Source of the DNA: Candidatus Aminicenans sakinawicola JGI OTU-1
GTDB lineage: Bacteria > Acidobacteriota > Aminicenantia > Aminicenantales > Aminicenantaceae
Assembly (NCBI GenBank): GCA_000493965.1
Contig: AWNV01000037.1
Location: 1-13,520 of the forward strand
DNA: 13,520 bases
Direction: 5' to 3'
Shown here one piece after another: positions 6,492 through 13,480 of the stretch. Within the stretch, counting starts at the first letter, position 1. Each line of letters starts with the position of its first letter. The notes under the pieces were generated by a model that saw only the letters and a program-made list of their open reading frames with translations, searched no databases and was not told the DNA's origin. The translations under genes and the position numbers were made by a program.

Positions 6492-6526
6492 AAAAAGGTA
6501 CCAGGTACCTTTTTAGGTACCTTTTT
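6492..6526 (+). repeat. GGTACCAGGTACC repeat with a tandem half copy
   Basis: A full 13-mer (6497-6509) lies inside a perfect 23-bp odd palindrome (6492-6514). The 12-mer AGGTACCTTTTT then occurs twice in tandem, at 6503-6514 and 6515-6526. This looks like slippage duplication of the right half of the element, in the same orientation as the array at 2855. Confidence 0.85.
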
Positions 6527-6736
6527 AGGAAAATCATGATGATACTTTCATTCGGGAAGTCACTTCTCTTTATAATCGACATTTTTTACCTTCCAGACAA
6601 ACCGATCTTACTGTATCTGCTTTGTTGCAAAGGATTTGCGGTGAAATACCACATCTTCATGTTTTACGCCTCGCATCTACAGCAACCTCGACTCGTGAAT
6701 AATCCAGGTAAAATTGACACAATATAATCTTTGTAT

Positions 6737-6765
6737 TTGACCGCTATTTTTCACTATGATATAAG
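6737..6765 (+). promoter_or_regulatory. Extended -10 promoter of the tricorn-type protease gene
   Basis: TTGACC (6737-6742) and TATAAG (6760-6765) are separated by 17 bp, and TGA (6757-6759) forms an extended -10 element. Transcription would start near 6772, giving a leader of about 63 nt that ends in AAGGAGG (6821-6827), 7 nt before the ATG. The same form occurs before the prolyl oligopeptidase and RRM genes. Confidence 0.6.
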
Positions 6766-6834
6766 CAAAATAGAATATTTCTTGGTGACAAAAAATGCTT
6801 GTTAAATTGAAAAAGAAAATAAGGAGGGTTTTTT

Positions 6835-9800
6835 ATGAAAAAAAAGATTTTTTATCTGTTTTTGATAGCATGTCTGGCATTTCCTGTTTATGCAAAGGAA
6901 GCACGGCTGATGCGGCAGCCGACAATAAGCAGTAATAGCGTTGCTTTCGTCTATGCCAATGATGTCTGGGTCGTGTCACGGGATGGTGGAAATGCTCGGA
7001 GGTTAACCACGCATAAAGGCTCTGAGTCCTATCCTGTATTTGCACCTGATGGAAAATACATTGCTTTCTCAGGCCAGTATGACGGCAACACAGATGTTTA
7101 CATTGTGCCGACAGAGGGAGGGGAGCCAGAACGTCTAACATTTCATCCTATGCCTGATGTGGTTCGAGGATGGGCCCCTGACGGTAAGCATGTTCTTTTT
7201 GCATCCGGGCGTGATACTGTGCCAGTTTCTTTCAGCCGGCTCTGGACAATATCAATTAAAGGCGGTATGCCTGAACCTCTTCCGATGCCTATGGCATTCA
7301 AGGGGGTATATTCTCCTGACGCCAAGAGGATGGCATATGTCAGGGATTCGGAAGCATTTACAACCTGGCGCCATTACAGGGGTGGAAGAACTACTGGAGT
7401 ATGGTTGATCGATCTTTCTGATTACGACGTCGAAAAAGTGCCGCGCAAGAACAGCAATGATACTGATCCCATGTGGATCAATAACAAGGTCTTTTTTATT
7501 TCAGACCGAAATCACACCATGAATCTCTTCTCATATGATACAGACATAAAGGAAGTTAAACAGCTTACATTTCATGATGATTTCGATATAAAAAATGCAA
7601 GAGCAGACGCTGGATCCATAGTCTATGAACAGACCGGTTACCTCCATATTTTCGATCCTGATTCCGGAAAGTCTGTCCAGCTTCATGTAGAGATAAGAGG
7701 GGACCTTCCCGGAACAAGGCCCTACTTCGCGAAAGTATCAGATCTGATAAGAAGCGGAAATATTTCTCCCACCGGCGCAAGAGCTGTGTTTAGTGCACGC
7801 GGAGATATTTTTACTGTACCTGCAAAGAAGGGAGATTTCCGTAATCTGACATCGAGTCCTGGGGTAAATGACCGTTTCCCCACCTGGTCACCTGACGGAA
7901 ATAAAATAGCATGGTTCTCTGATCAGAGTGGTGAGTATGAGCTCATGATAATCGACCAAAAAGGAATAGATCCTGTGCGCAGGATCTCTTTTGAGAAGCC
8001 TTCGTTTTACTATGCTCCAGTATGGTCGCCGGATTCGAAGAAAATTCTTTTTTCTGACAAGCGCCTGAATCTCTGGTATCTCGATCTGGAGAACGGAAAT
8101 CCAGTAAAAATCGACAAAGATTCTTATGACCATCCACAGCGATCGCTTGACCATGTCTGGGCTCCTGATTCGAACTGGGTTGCTTATTCCAAACGGCTTG
8201 ACAATCATTTGCATGCCATATTTGTCTATTCTCTCAAAGAGGCTAAATCGTACCAGCTTACAGACGGTCTCTCGGATGCTCTCTCTCCTGCCTTTGACAG
8301 GGGAGGCAAGTACCTTTACTTTCTTGCCGGCACAGATTTTGCTCTCAACACAGGCTGGCTCGACATGACATCCTATGACCGGCCGTTCACGCGGGAAGTC
8401 TATTTGGTTGTGCTCAGCTCTGAAGAGTCATCACCTTTGCTGCCGGAGAGCGATGAGGAAGAGGTGAAAAAGAAAGAGGAGAAAACCGGTGAAAAAGACA
8501 GCGAAGAGGCCGCAAAAAAGGACAAAGAAAAGGATAAAAAAGTTAAGGTCCGTATCGATTTGAAAGAAATCGACCAGCGCATACTGGCTGTTGACATTCC
8601 TTTACGTAATTACAGCCAGCTCAAGGCTGGGGCAGAAGGCATATTCTTTTACTGCGAGAGTATCCCCAATCAGCAGGAAGTGTCACTTCATCGTTATGAC
8701 CTCAAGAAAAGGGAGGCAAAGCCTTTCATGTCCGGAATCAGCGCCTATGAAATATCGGCTAACGGTAAAAAACTGTTATATATGGCACGCAGTGTATATG
8801 GAATCGTTGATTCCAGCGAAAAGGCCAAAGTAGGAGACGGAAAGCTTAAGACTTCAGAACTTCAGATGAGGGTGGATCCAGTCGTTGAATGGAAACAGAT
8901 TTACCGCGAAGGCTGGCGCATTAACAGGGATTTCCTTTATGACGAGAATATGCACGGTGCAGATTGGGACGCCATGTACAAAAAGTACAAACCCCTCGTT
9001 GCTCATGTGGCTCATCGTTCCGATTTAAGTTACATCCTTGCAAATCTCATAGGGGAGTTGACAATCGGCCATTCTTGGGCAGGTGGCGGCGTCCTGCCAA
9101 AGGTAGAGACTGTTCCGGTAGGCCTTCTTGGTGTCGATTATAAGGTTGATAATGGATACTACAGGATTGCAAAAATATACACCGGCGAAAATTGGAATCC
9201 GAATCTGCGTGCCCCTTTGACTGCTCCTGGTCTAGAAGTCTCGGAAGGGGATTATTTACTTGAAGTAAATGGTGTAGAACTTAAGCCTCCTGTAAATATC
9301 TACAGAGCATTCGAAGGGACATCAGGTAAACAGATATCTTTGAGGGTTAACAGCAAGCCTTTAAAAGAGGGCTCAAGTCTTGTTAATGTTGTTCCAGTAG
9401 GAAACGAAAGAGCATTAAGAACTCGCGACTGGATAGAGGGAAATCGCCGTAAGGTCGACAAGATGTCCAACGGACGCCTTGCCTACGTATATCTTCCGAA
9501 TACTTCATTTGCTGGCTATGTCAATTTTAACCGCTATTACTTCGCGCAGCAGGACAAGGAAGGAGCCGTAATTGATGAGAGGTTCAATGGAGGAGGGTCT
9601 GTTGCAGACTATTTTGTTGATTTGATGTCCCGTCCATTGATGGCCTATTTCGCAACTAGAGATGGAAAAGAGGTCACAACACCGATAGCTCAGATCTTTG
9701 GGCCGAAGGTGATGATAATCAATGAATATGCAGGGTCGGGCGGAGATGCACTGCCGTATTTTTTCCGCTTCAGAAAAATCGGGCCGCTTGTGGGTAAGAG

Positions 9801-10089
9801 AACCTGGGGCGGGCTTGTAGGCCACCACGGAGGCGTTGATCTTATAGACGGCGGGTATATTTCCTCTCCCAACCTTGCAATGTACAATGTCGATGGAGAA
9901 TGGGATGTCGAAAACGTCGGTGTTGCTCCTGATATAGAGGTGGAGATGACTCCAGCGAAGGTGATTAGAGGCGGAGATCCACAGTTGGAACATGCAGTTA
10001 AGGAAGCGCTGAAAATGCTTGAAAAAAACCCGGTGAAGTTAGCTCCGAGACCGGCACCGATCGACCGCGTTTCAAAGAAAAAGAAATAA
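6835..10089 (+). CDS. Secreted tricorn-type S41 protease
   Basis: The 1084-residue product has a signal peptide (1-20, ending VYA before KE) and then the domain order of archaeal tricorn protease. Two beta-propellers of WD40/PD40-like blades fill about 25-670, with repeated SPDGKxIAF-type turns such as FAPDGKYIAFSG and WSPDGNKIAWFS. A PDZ domain lies at about 770-850 (GLEVSEGDYLLEVNGVEL), and an S41 peptidase domain runs to about 1035. Catalytic residues by motif are H746 (TIGHSW), nucleophile S968 (AGSGGD) and E1026 (VENVGVAPD). The serine that precedes the histidine in Thermoplasma tricorn is glycine here (G745). A Lys/Glu-rich low-complexity linker (about 530-570) interrupts the propeller part. 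Tricorn cleaves peptides and is cytosolic in archaea; the signal peptide puts this one outside the cytoplasm. The gene has its own promoter and a strong RBS. Confidence 0.92.
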   Translation: MKKKIFYLFLIACLAFPVYAKEARLMRQPTISSNSVAFVYANDVWVVSRDGGNARRLTTHKGSESYPVFAPDGKYIAFSGQYDGNTDVYIVPTEGGEPERLTFHPMPDVVRGWAPDGKHVLFASGRDTVPVSFSRLWTISIKGGMPEPLPMPMAFKGVYSPDAKRMAYVRDSEAFTTWRHYRGGRTTGVWLIDLSDYDVEKVPRKNSNDTDPMWINNKVFFISDRNHTMNLFSYDTDIKEVKQLTFHDDFDIKNARADAGSIVYEQTGYLHIFDPDSGKSVQLHVEIRGDLPGTRPYFAKVSDLIRSGNISPTGARAVFSARGDIFTVPAKKGDFRNLTSSPGVNDRFPTWSPDGNKIAWFSDQSGEYELMIIDQKGIDPVRRISFEKPSFYYAPVWSPDSKKILFSDKRLNLWYLDLENGNPVKIDKDSYDHPQRSLDHVWAPDSNWVAYSKRLDNHLHAIFVYSLKEAKSYQLTDGLSDALSPAFDRGGKYLYFLAGTDFALNTGWLDMTSYDRPFTREVYLVVLSSEESSPLLPESDEEEVKKKEEKTGEKDSEEAAKKDKEKDKKVKVRIDLKEIDQRILAVDIPLRNYSQLKAGAEGIFFYCESIPNQQEVSLHRYDLKKREAKPFMSGISAYEISANGKKLLYMARSVYGIVDSSEKAKVGDGKLKTSELQMRVDPVVEWKQIYREGWRINRDFLYDENMHGADWDAMYKKYKPLVAHVAHRSDLSYILANLIGELTIGHSWAGGGVLPKVETVPVGLLGVDYKVDNGYYRIAKIYTGENWNPNLRAPLTAPGLEVSEGDYLLEVNGVELKPPVNIYRAFEGTSGKQISLRVNSKPLKEGSSLVNVVPVGNERALRTRDWIEGNRRKVDKMSNGRLAYVYLPNTSFAGYVNFNRYYFAQQDKEGAVIDERFNGGGSVADYFVDLMSRPLMAYFATRDGKEVTTPIAQIFGPKVMIINEYAGSGGDALPYFFRFRKIGPLVGKRTWGGLVGHHGGVDLIDGGYISSPNLAMYNVDGEWDVENVGVAPDIEVEMTPAKVIRGGDPQLEHAVKEALKMLEKNPVKLAPRPAPIDRVSKKKK

Positions 10090-10090
10090 G

Positions 10091-10151
10091 AAAAGGTACC
10101 TGGTACCTTTTGTGAAAAAAGCACCTGTTATATAAAAAGGTACCTGGTACC
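10091..10151 (-). repeat. Two-copy GGTACCTGGTACC array, 44-bp period
   Basis: GGTACCTGGTACC, the reverse complement of the left-hand repeats, starts at 10095 and 10139, again exactly 44 bp apart with a 31-bp AT-rich spacer. The first copy, with its A and T runs, is a perfect 21-bp odd palindrome (10091-10111) beginning 2 bp after the tricorn stop codon. It could therefore form a weak intrinsic-terminator-like hairpin (stem AAAAGGTA/TACCTTTT, 5-nt loop). Whether it terminates transcription is unknown. Confidence 0.9.
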
Positions 10152-10168
10152 ATTTTATTTATAGCCTA

Positions 10169-10188
10169 AAAATGGAACCGTCCCCCCC
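10169..10188 (+). repeat. A-run, GGAACC and C7 motif
   Basis: AATGGAACCG followed by TCCCCCCC lies 18 bp beyond the second GGTACC-type repeat. I recall GGAACCGTCCC motifs as recurrent intergenic sequences in bacteria that carry REP-like elements, but only one copy is in this window, so repeat status is a guess. The seven-C run also stands out in this AT-rich gap. Confidence 0.3.
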
Positions 10189-10195
10189 GATTCTA

Positions 10196-10224
10196 TTGAC
10201 CCTTTCTCTCTCTTGTGCTAATAA
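10196..10224 (+). promoter_or_regulatory. Extended -10 promoter of the prolyl oligopeptidase gene
   Basis: TTGACC (10196-10201) and TAATAA (10219-10224) are 17 bp apart, with TGC (10216-10218) as extended -10. Transcription would start near 10231 and give a leader of about 84 nt. The promoter lies 45 bp downstream of the two-copy repeat array, so the gene can be expressed separately from the tricorn-type gene. Confidence 0.55.
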
Positions 10225-10314
10225 CAATAAGAGTGAGGAAAGAATTCAGGGAAACTGAGATAAATTTATCCCTGTCTGGCAAAAAATAAAATCATTTTAA
10301 GAAAGGAGGAAAGG

Positions 10315-12432
10315 ATGCATAACAAAATTTTTGCTCTCATCATCGTATTAGCCATTGTTTTTCTTCCTGCCTGTCAGAAGCAGGCTCAGCTGACCTATCC
10401 TGTTACCAATAAAGTCGATCAGGTCGATGATTATTTCGGCACAGAAGTCGCTGACCCTTACCGATGGCTGGAGGATGAAAATTCCGAAGAAGTTGGACAA
10501 TGGGTAGAAGAAGAGAATAAAGTGACTTTTTCTTATCTTGAAAATATTCCCTTCAGAGAGAAGATTCGACAGCGTATAACCGAGGTCTACAACTATCCTC
10601 GCTATTCTTCGCCTTTCAGGGCAGGCGAGTATTACTTCTTCTACAAAAACGACGGCCTCCAGAATCAATCCGTGATCTATATTCAAAAAGGGCTGGATGG
10701 AAAGCCTGAAGTATTCCTCGATCCCAACGAACTGGCTCCAGACGGTACGGTAAGAATCAATTTAGTAGGTTTTTCCAAAGACAACCGCTATGTGACTTAT
10801 GCCCGTTCCGAAGCAGGCTCGGATTGGCAGGAACTCAGAACCATGGAAATCGAAACGAAAAAGGAATTAAGCGACTGCATCCAGTGGGTAAAATTCTCCG
10901 GTGCATCCTGGCGCGACAAAGGATTTTATTACAGCGGTTACGACAAGCCTGAAGAAGGTCAAGAGTTAACAGCCAGAAATAAATTCCAAAAGGTATTTTT
11001 CCACAAGCTAGGAGACCCTCAGGAGAAAGATGCACTCATCTACGAAGACAAAGAACATCCCCTTCGATATATTGGAGTTGGTCTGACAGAAGATAAAAAA
11101 TACATGTTCCTATCCGTGTCCGAAGGAACAAGCGGCAATGAGCTCTTTTATAAGGATCTTTCAGTAAAGAACATGGAATTTCAAACCCTGATCAAGAGAT
11201 TCGAATTCGACAGCTATGTCATAGAAGATATTGAAGATAAATTCCTGGTTTATACGAACATTGATGCGCCTAACTACAGAGTAATTCTTATGGACCCCAA
11301 AAACCCGGACAAAGCAAATTGGAAGTCAGTTATCCCCGAAAAGCCAGAAGTTTTGCGCAGTGCCAGTATTGTAGGCGGTTATCTCTTCTGCAGCTATTTG
11401 AAAGATGCCTATACAAGAATCTATCAGTATGATTTGGAAGGAAAGCCAGTAAGGGAGATTGAACTTCCGGCCCTTGGAACTGCCGGAGGATTTTACGGGA
11501 AGAAAGAAGATAAAATCACATTTTATACCTTCACTTCTTTCACTTTTCCGCCAACAATCTACAAATATGACGTTGCTAGTGGCAGTTCCGAAGTTTTTCA
11601 TAAAGCTGAAGTTAAATTCAACCCAGAAGATTATGTAGTCAAGCAGGTCTTTTACTCAAGCAAGGATGGAACAAAAATCCCGATGTTTATCGTCCATAAG
11701 AAAGGATTGAAATTGGACGGTCATAATCCTTCCTACCTCTATGCATACGGTGGTTTCAATATCAGCATGCTTCCTTCTTTCAGCTCTACCAATATTGTCC
11801 TTCTGGAAAACGGATGCATTTATGCTCAACCCAGTCTGCGTGGTGGGGGAGAGTACGGCGAAGAATGGCACAAAGCAGGGATGCTGCTTAACAAACAGAA
11901 TGTCTTCGACGATTTTATTGCCGCTGCAGAATATCTGATCCAGGAAAAATACACCTCAAAAGATAAACTGGCTATTGCCGGGGCATCGAATGGAGGTCTG
12001 TTGGTAGGTGCCTGCATGACACAACGGCCGGATTTATATAAAGTGGCTCTTCCGGCAGTAGGAGTCATGGACATGCTGCGTTACCACAAATTTACCGTTG
12101 GTTGGGGATGGGCTGTGGAATACGGATCGAGTGACAATGAGAAGGATTTCAAAAATCTCTACTCTTACTCACCGCTTCACAATATCAAAGAAGGTGTTTC
12201 TTACCCTGCTACTCTCGTAACCACTGCCGACCATGATGACCGCGTTGTCCCTGGCCATTCCTTTAAGTTCATTGCCACTTTACAAGAAGATCACATCGGC
12301 AAAATCCCTGTAATCATCAGAATTGAGACTCGATCCGGACACGGAGCCAGCAGCACAACCAAGAGAATCGATGCAACAGCCGATCAATATGCCTTCATGT
12401 TCTATAATACAGGAGTCAAAATTAACTATTAA
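10315..12432 (+). CDS. Prolyl oligopeptidase (S9A) lipoprotein
   Basis: The 705-residue product matches the family length plus a lipoprotein signal: the hydrophobic N-terminus ends in the lipobox LPAC, with C20 as acylation site. The S9A N-terminal region begins at about 27 (TYPVTNKVDQVDDYFG, then VADPYRWLEDE). The seven-bladed propeller spans roughly 75-435, and the alpha/beta-hydrolase domain runs from about 455 to the end. Catalytic residues are S558 (GASNGG), the Asp in DHDDRVVPGHS (D641 or D642) and H676 (RSGHGA). Y478 in AYGGFN fits the oxyanion tyrosine. The enzyme cleaves short peptides after proline. The lipid anchor places it at the envelope, where it could finish peptides released by the neighbouring tricorn-type protease. 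AAAGGAGG (10302-10309) lies 5 nt before the ATG. Confidence 0.93.
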   Translation: MHNKIFALIIVLAIVFLPACQKQAQLTYPVTNKVDQVDDYFGTEVADPYRWLEDENSEEVGQWVEEENKVTFSYLENIPFREKIRQRITEVYNYPRYSSPFRAGEYYFFYKNDGLQNQSVIYIQKGLDGKPEVFLDPNELAPDGTVRINLVGFSKDNRYVTYARSEAGSDWQELRTMEIETKKELSDCIQWVKFSGASWRDKGFYYSGYDKPEEGQELTARNKFQKVFFHKLGDPQEKDALIYEDKEHPLRYIGVGLTEDKKYMFLSVSEGTSGNELFYKDLSVKNMEFQTLIKRFEFDSYVIEDIEDKFLVYTNIDAPNYRVILMDPKNPDKANWKSVIPEKPEVLRSASIVGGYLFCSYLKDAYTRIYQYDLEGKPVREIELPALGTAGGFYGKKEDKITFYTFTSFTFPPTIYKYDVASGSSEVFHKAEVKFNPEDYVVKQVFYSSKDGTKIPMFIVHKKGLKLDGHNPSYLYAYGGFNISMLPSFSSTNIVLLENGCIYAQPSLRGGGEYGEEWHKAGMLLNKQNVFDDFIAAAEYLIQEKYTSKDKLAIAGASNGGLLVGACMTQRPDLYKVALPAVGVMDMLRYHKFTVGWGWAVEYGSSDNEKDFKNLYSYSPLHNIKEGVSYPATLVTTADHDDRVVPGHSFKFIATLQEDHIGKIPVIIRIETRSGHGASSTTKRIDATADQYAFMFYNTGVKINY

Positions 12433-12456
12433 AAGGTATTAAAAGGTGTCGGGGCA
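12429..12456 (+). repeat. Tandem TTAAAAGGT and a degenerate GGTGTC element
   Basis: TTAAAAGGT occurs twice with a 10-bp period (12429-12437 and 12439-12447), starting inside the prolyl oligopeptidase stop codon, and leads into GGTGTCGGGGCAG. The A-run followed by GGT resembles the left edge of the GGTACC elements. It may be a decayed relative of them or a separate motif. It has no clear dyad and no T-run, so it is not a good terminator. Confidence 0.3.
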
Positions 12457-12519
12457 GTGCTAATTTATATAAAATAAGTAAGATAGCCAGCAATTTGAAA
12501 TTTGTGAATCATAAAGTTC

Positions 12520-12825
12520 TTACTTTCTTCTCTTCACTTTTTTCTTGCCCAGGATTCCACCGCTTAAGAAAAGTCCGGCTCCAAGCACAAACCCAAAGTT
12601 GTACCATAATCCGCTGTTGTGAACTTCGTAAAATCGAACCTTGTTTGTAAATATGGAGATAATAAAGGTTATAGGAGCAATAAGGCCATGCCACAAGCCC
12701 TTCCAAAATCCGGCAATTTTGCCCAATTTGTTTGGAGTCTTCTCGAGGTCATTGGGACCAGGAGTACAACTAAAAAAAGCAAGCATTAAAATTAAAAAAA
12801 TCCCTAGAATGCTAATTATTCTCAT
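12520..12825 (-). CDS. Small lipoprotein/membrane protein, unknown function
   Basis: The 101-residue product has a lipoprotein-like signal (1-19) ending FFSC, with C20 followed by TPGPNDLEKTPNKLGKI. The lipobox is acceptable but not ideal (Phe at -3 and -2). The central part, FWKGLWHGLIAPITFIISIF, is hydrophobic. A second hydrophobic stretch follows EVHNSGLWYNFGF, and the protein ends in a basic tail, KKKVKRRK. From memory, small proteins with this layout (GLWHG, I/APITF, then VHN-G-WYNFG) recur in distantly related bacteria without a known function. I cannot check this here. The start ATG has a modest GGGAAG 5 nt upstream. The gene converges on the prolyl oligopeptidase gene and diverges from the RRM gene. 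Confidence 0.7.
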   Translation of the reverse strand: MRIISILGIFLILMLAFFSCTPGPNDLEKTPNKLGKIAGFWKGLWHGLIAPITFIISIFTNKVRFYEVHNSGLWYNFGFVLGAGLFLSGGILGKKKVKRRK

Positions 12826-12882
12826 TTTTTCTTCCCATTACTACAATATTCTTTTTTCCCCTAAAAATTATCCATTGAAAAA

Positions 12883-12891
12883 TTTATAGCA
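12883..12891 (-). promoter_or_regulatory. Extended -10 box upstream of the small lipoprotein gene
   Basis: On the minus strand this reads TGC-TATAAA, about 57 bp before the ATG. The -35 position (TGGATT, 17 bp upstream) is poor, so the call rests on the extended -10 element. Confidence 0.35.
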
Positions 12892-13010
12892 CAGAAAAAA
12901 TTTAAAATCCAGTATTGAACTTGTTTAATATATTGTTTACCTGAAATATCCCGAAACCAGTAAGCAGGAAATAGAGGAGAATTCACCTTGGGGAACATCC
13001 GTAATTTCTA

Positions 13011-13039
13011 TTGACACCGAATATATTTTTTGATAACAT
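13011..13039 (+). promoter_or_regulatory. Extended -10 promoter of the RRM gene
   Basis: TTGACA (13011-13016), a perfect -35 box, and TAACAT (13034-13039) are 17 bp apart, with TGA (13031-13033) as extended -10. Transcription would start near 13046, leaving an AT-rich leader of about 126 nt before the ATG. Confidence 0.55.
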
Positions 13040-13171
13040 AAATTTTTTAAGATTGAAAAGACAAATTTATTTGGAAAGATAAACAGAAACTACAGAGGAT
13101 CAGGGAAAATTTCAATAAAAAGAAGTTATTTTCCTCCATTAGTATAAGTTTATTTTTAAAAGGAAGTTAGA

Positions 13172-13480
13172 ATGAACATTTATGTAGGTAATTTATCACG
13201 GGATGTCACTGAAGAAGATCTGCGAAAGGAGTTTGAATCCTTCGGAGAAGTTGCCTCTGCCAAAATCATCACAGACAAGTTCACTGGTGATTCGAGGGGA
13301 TTTGGATTTGTAGAGATGCGCAAAAGTCCCGAAGCACAGTCCGCAATTTCCGGACTTGAGGGCAAGGATTTGAAAGGCCGCGCTCTTAAGATTAATGAAG
13401 CCCGCCCTCGTAATGATGACAATCGGGGAGGAGGAGGAGGTTTCGACCGAGGTGGATATGGTGGGAGGGGACGCTTCTAA
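13172..13480 (+). CDS. Single-RRM RNA-binding protein with Gly/Arg tail
   Basis: The 102-residue product is one RNA recognition motif plus a short glycine-rich tail. RNP2 is IYVGNL (3-8) and RNP1 is RGFGFVEM (42-49), with the aromatic residues (Y4, F44, F46) that stack on RNA bases. Helix 1 (EEDLRKEFESFG) and the IITDKFTGDSRG loop are typical. Residues about 85-102 are RGG-like, with GGGGG and GGYGGRGRF. This form is known in cyanobacteria, where several members are cold-induced, and occurs in many other bacteria. It binds single-stranded RNA, and a role in RNA structure or stability is inferred. AAAGGA before the ATG (AGGA at 13161-13164, 7-nt gap) supports the start. The stop is followed by a second in-frame TAA. 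A long leader fits post-transcriptional or temperature control, but this is not shown. Confidence 0.93.
   Translation: MNIYVGNLSRDVTEEDLRKEFESFGEVASAKIITDKFTGDSRGFGFVEMRKSPEAQSAISGLEGKDLKGRALKINEARPRNDDNRGGGGGFDRGGYGGRGRF

Larger units (their letters stand above)
6441..6834. other. Divergent intergenic region with repeat and promoter
   Basis: This 394-bp gap between the RidA and tricorn genes holds the RidA RBS, one full GGTACC-type repeat plus a half copy (6492-6526), and the tricorn promoter (6737-6765). The stretch 6540-6705 holds no gene I can support. A plus-strand open frame there (6536-6727) has no RBS and an unremarkable product. The minus strand reads VEVAVDARRKT, a stop, then RCGISPQILCNKADTV in the same frame, which may be a decayed remnant. 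A TTGACA at 6714-6719 and a TATAAT at 6724-6729 are too close together to be one promoter. Confidence 0.6.
12826..13171. other. Divergent intergenic region with two promoters
   Basis: The 346-bp gap between the small lipoprotein gene and the RRM gene holds one candidate promoter for each. It is AT-rich and contains no GGTACC-type repeat, unlike the other two divergent gaps. I see no small ORF or RNA gene in it. Confidence 0.6.

Noticed and set aside
6536..6727. 63-residue plus-strand ORF
   Set aside because: It has no RBS, its product has no domain I recognise, and its end lies just before the tricorn promoter.
6714..6729. TTGACA with TATAAT as a promoter
   Set aside because: The two hexamers are only 4 bp apart, so they cannot form one sigma-70 promoter.
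9505..9993. 162-residue minus-strand ORF
   Set aside because: It is antisense to the S41 catalytic domain of the tricorn-type gene, and its product has no domain I recognise.
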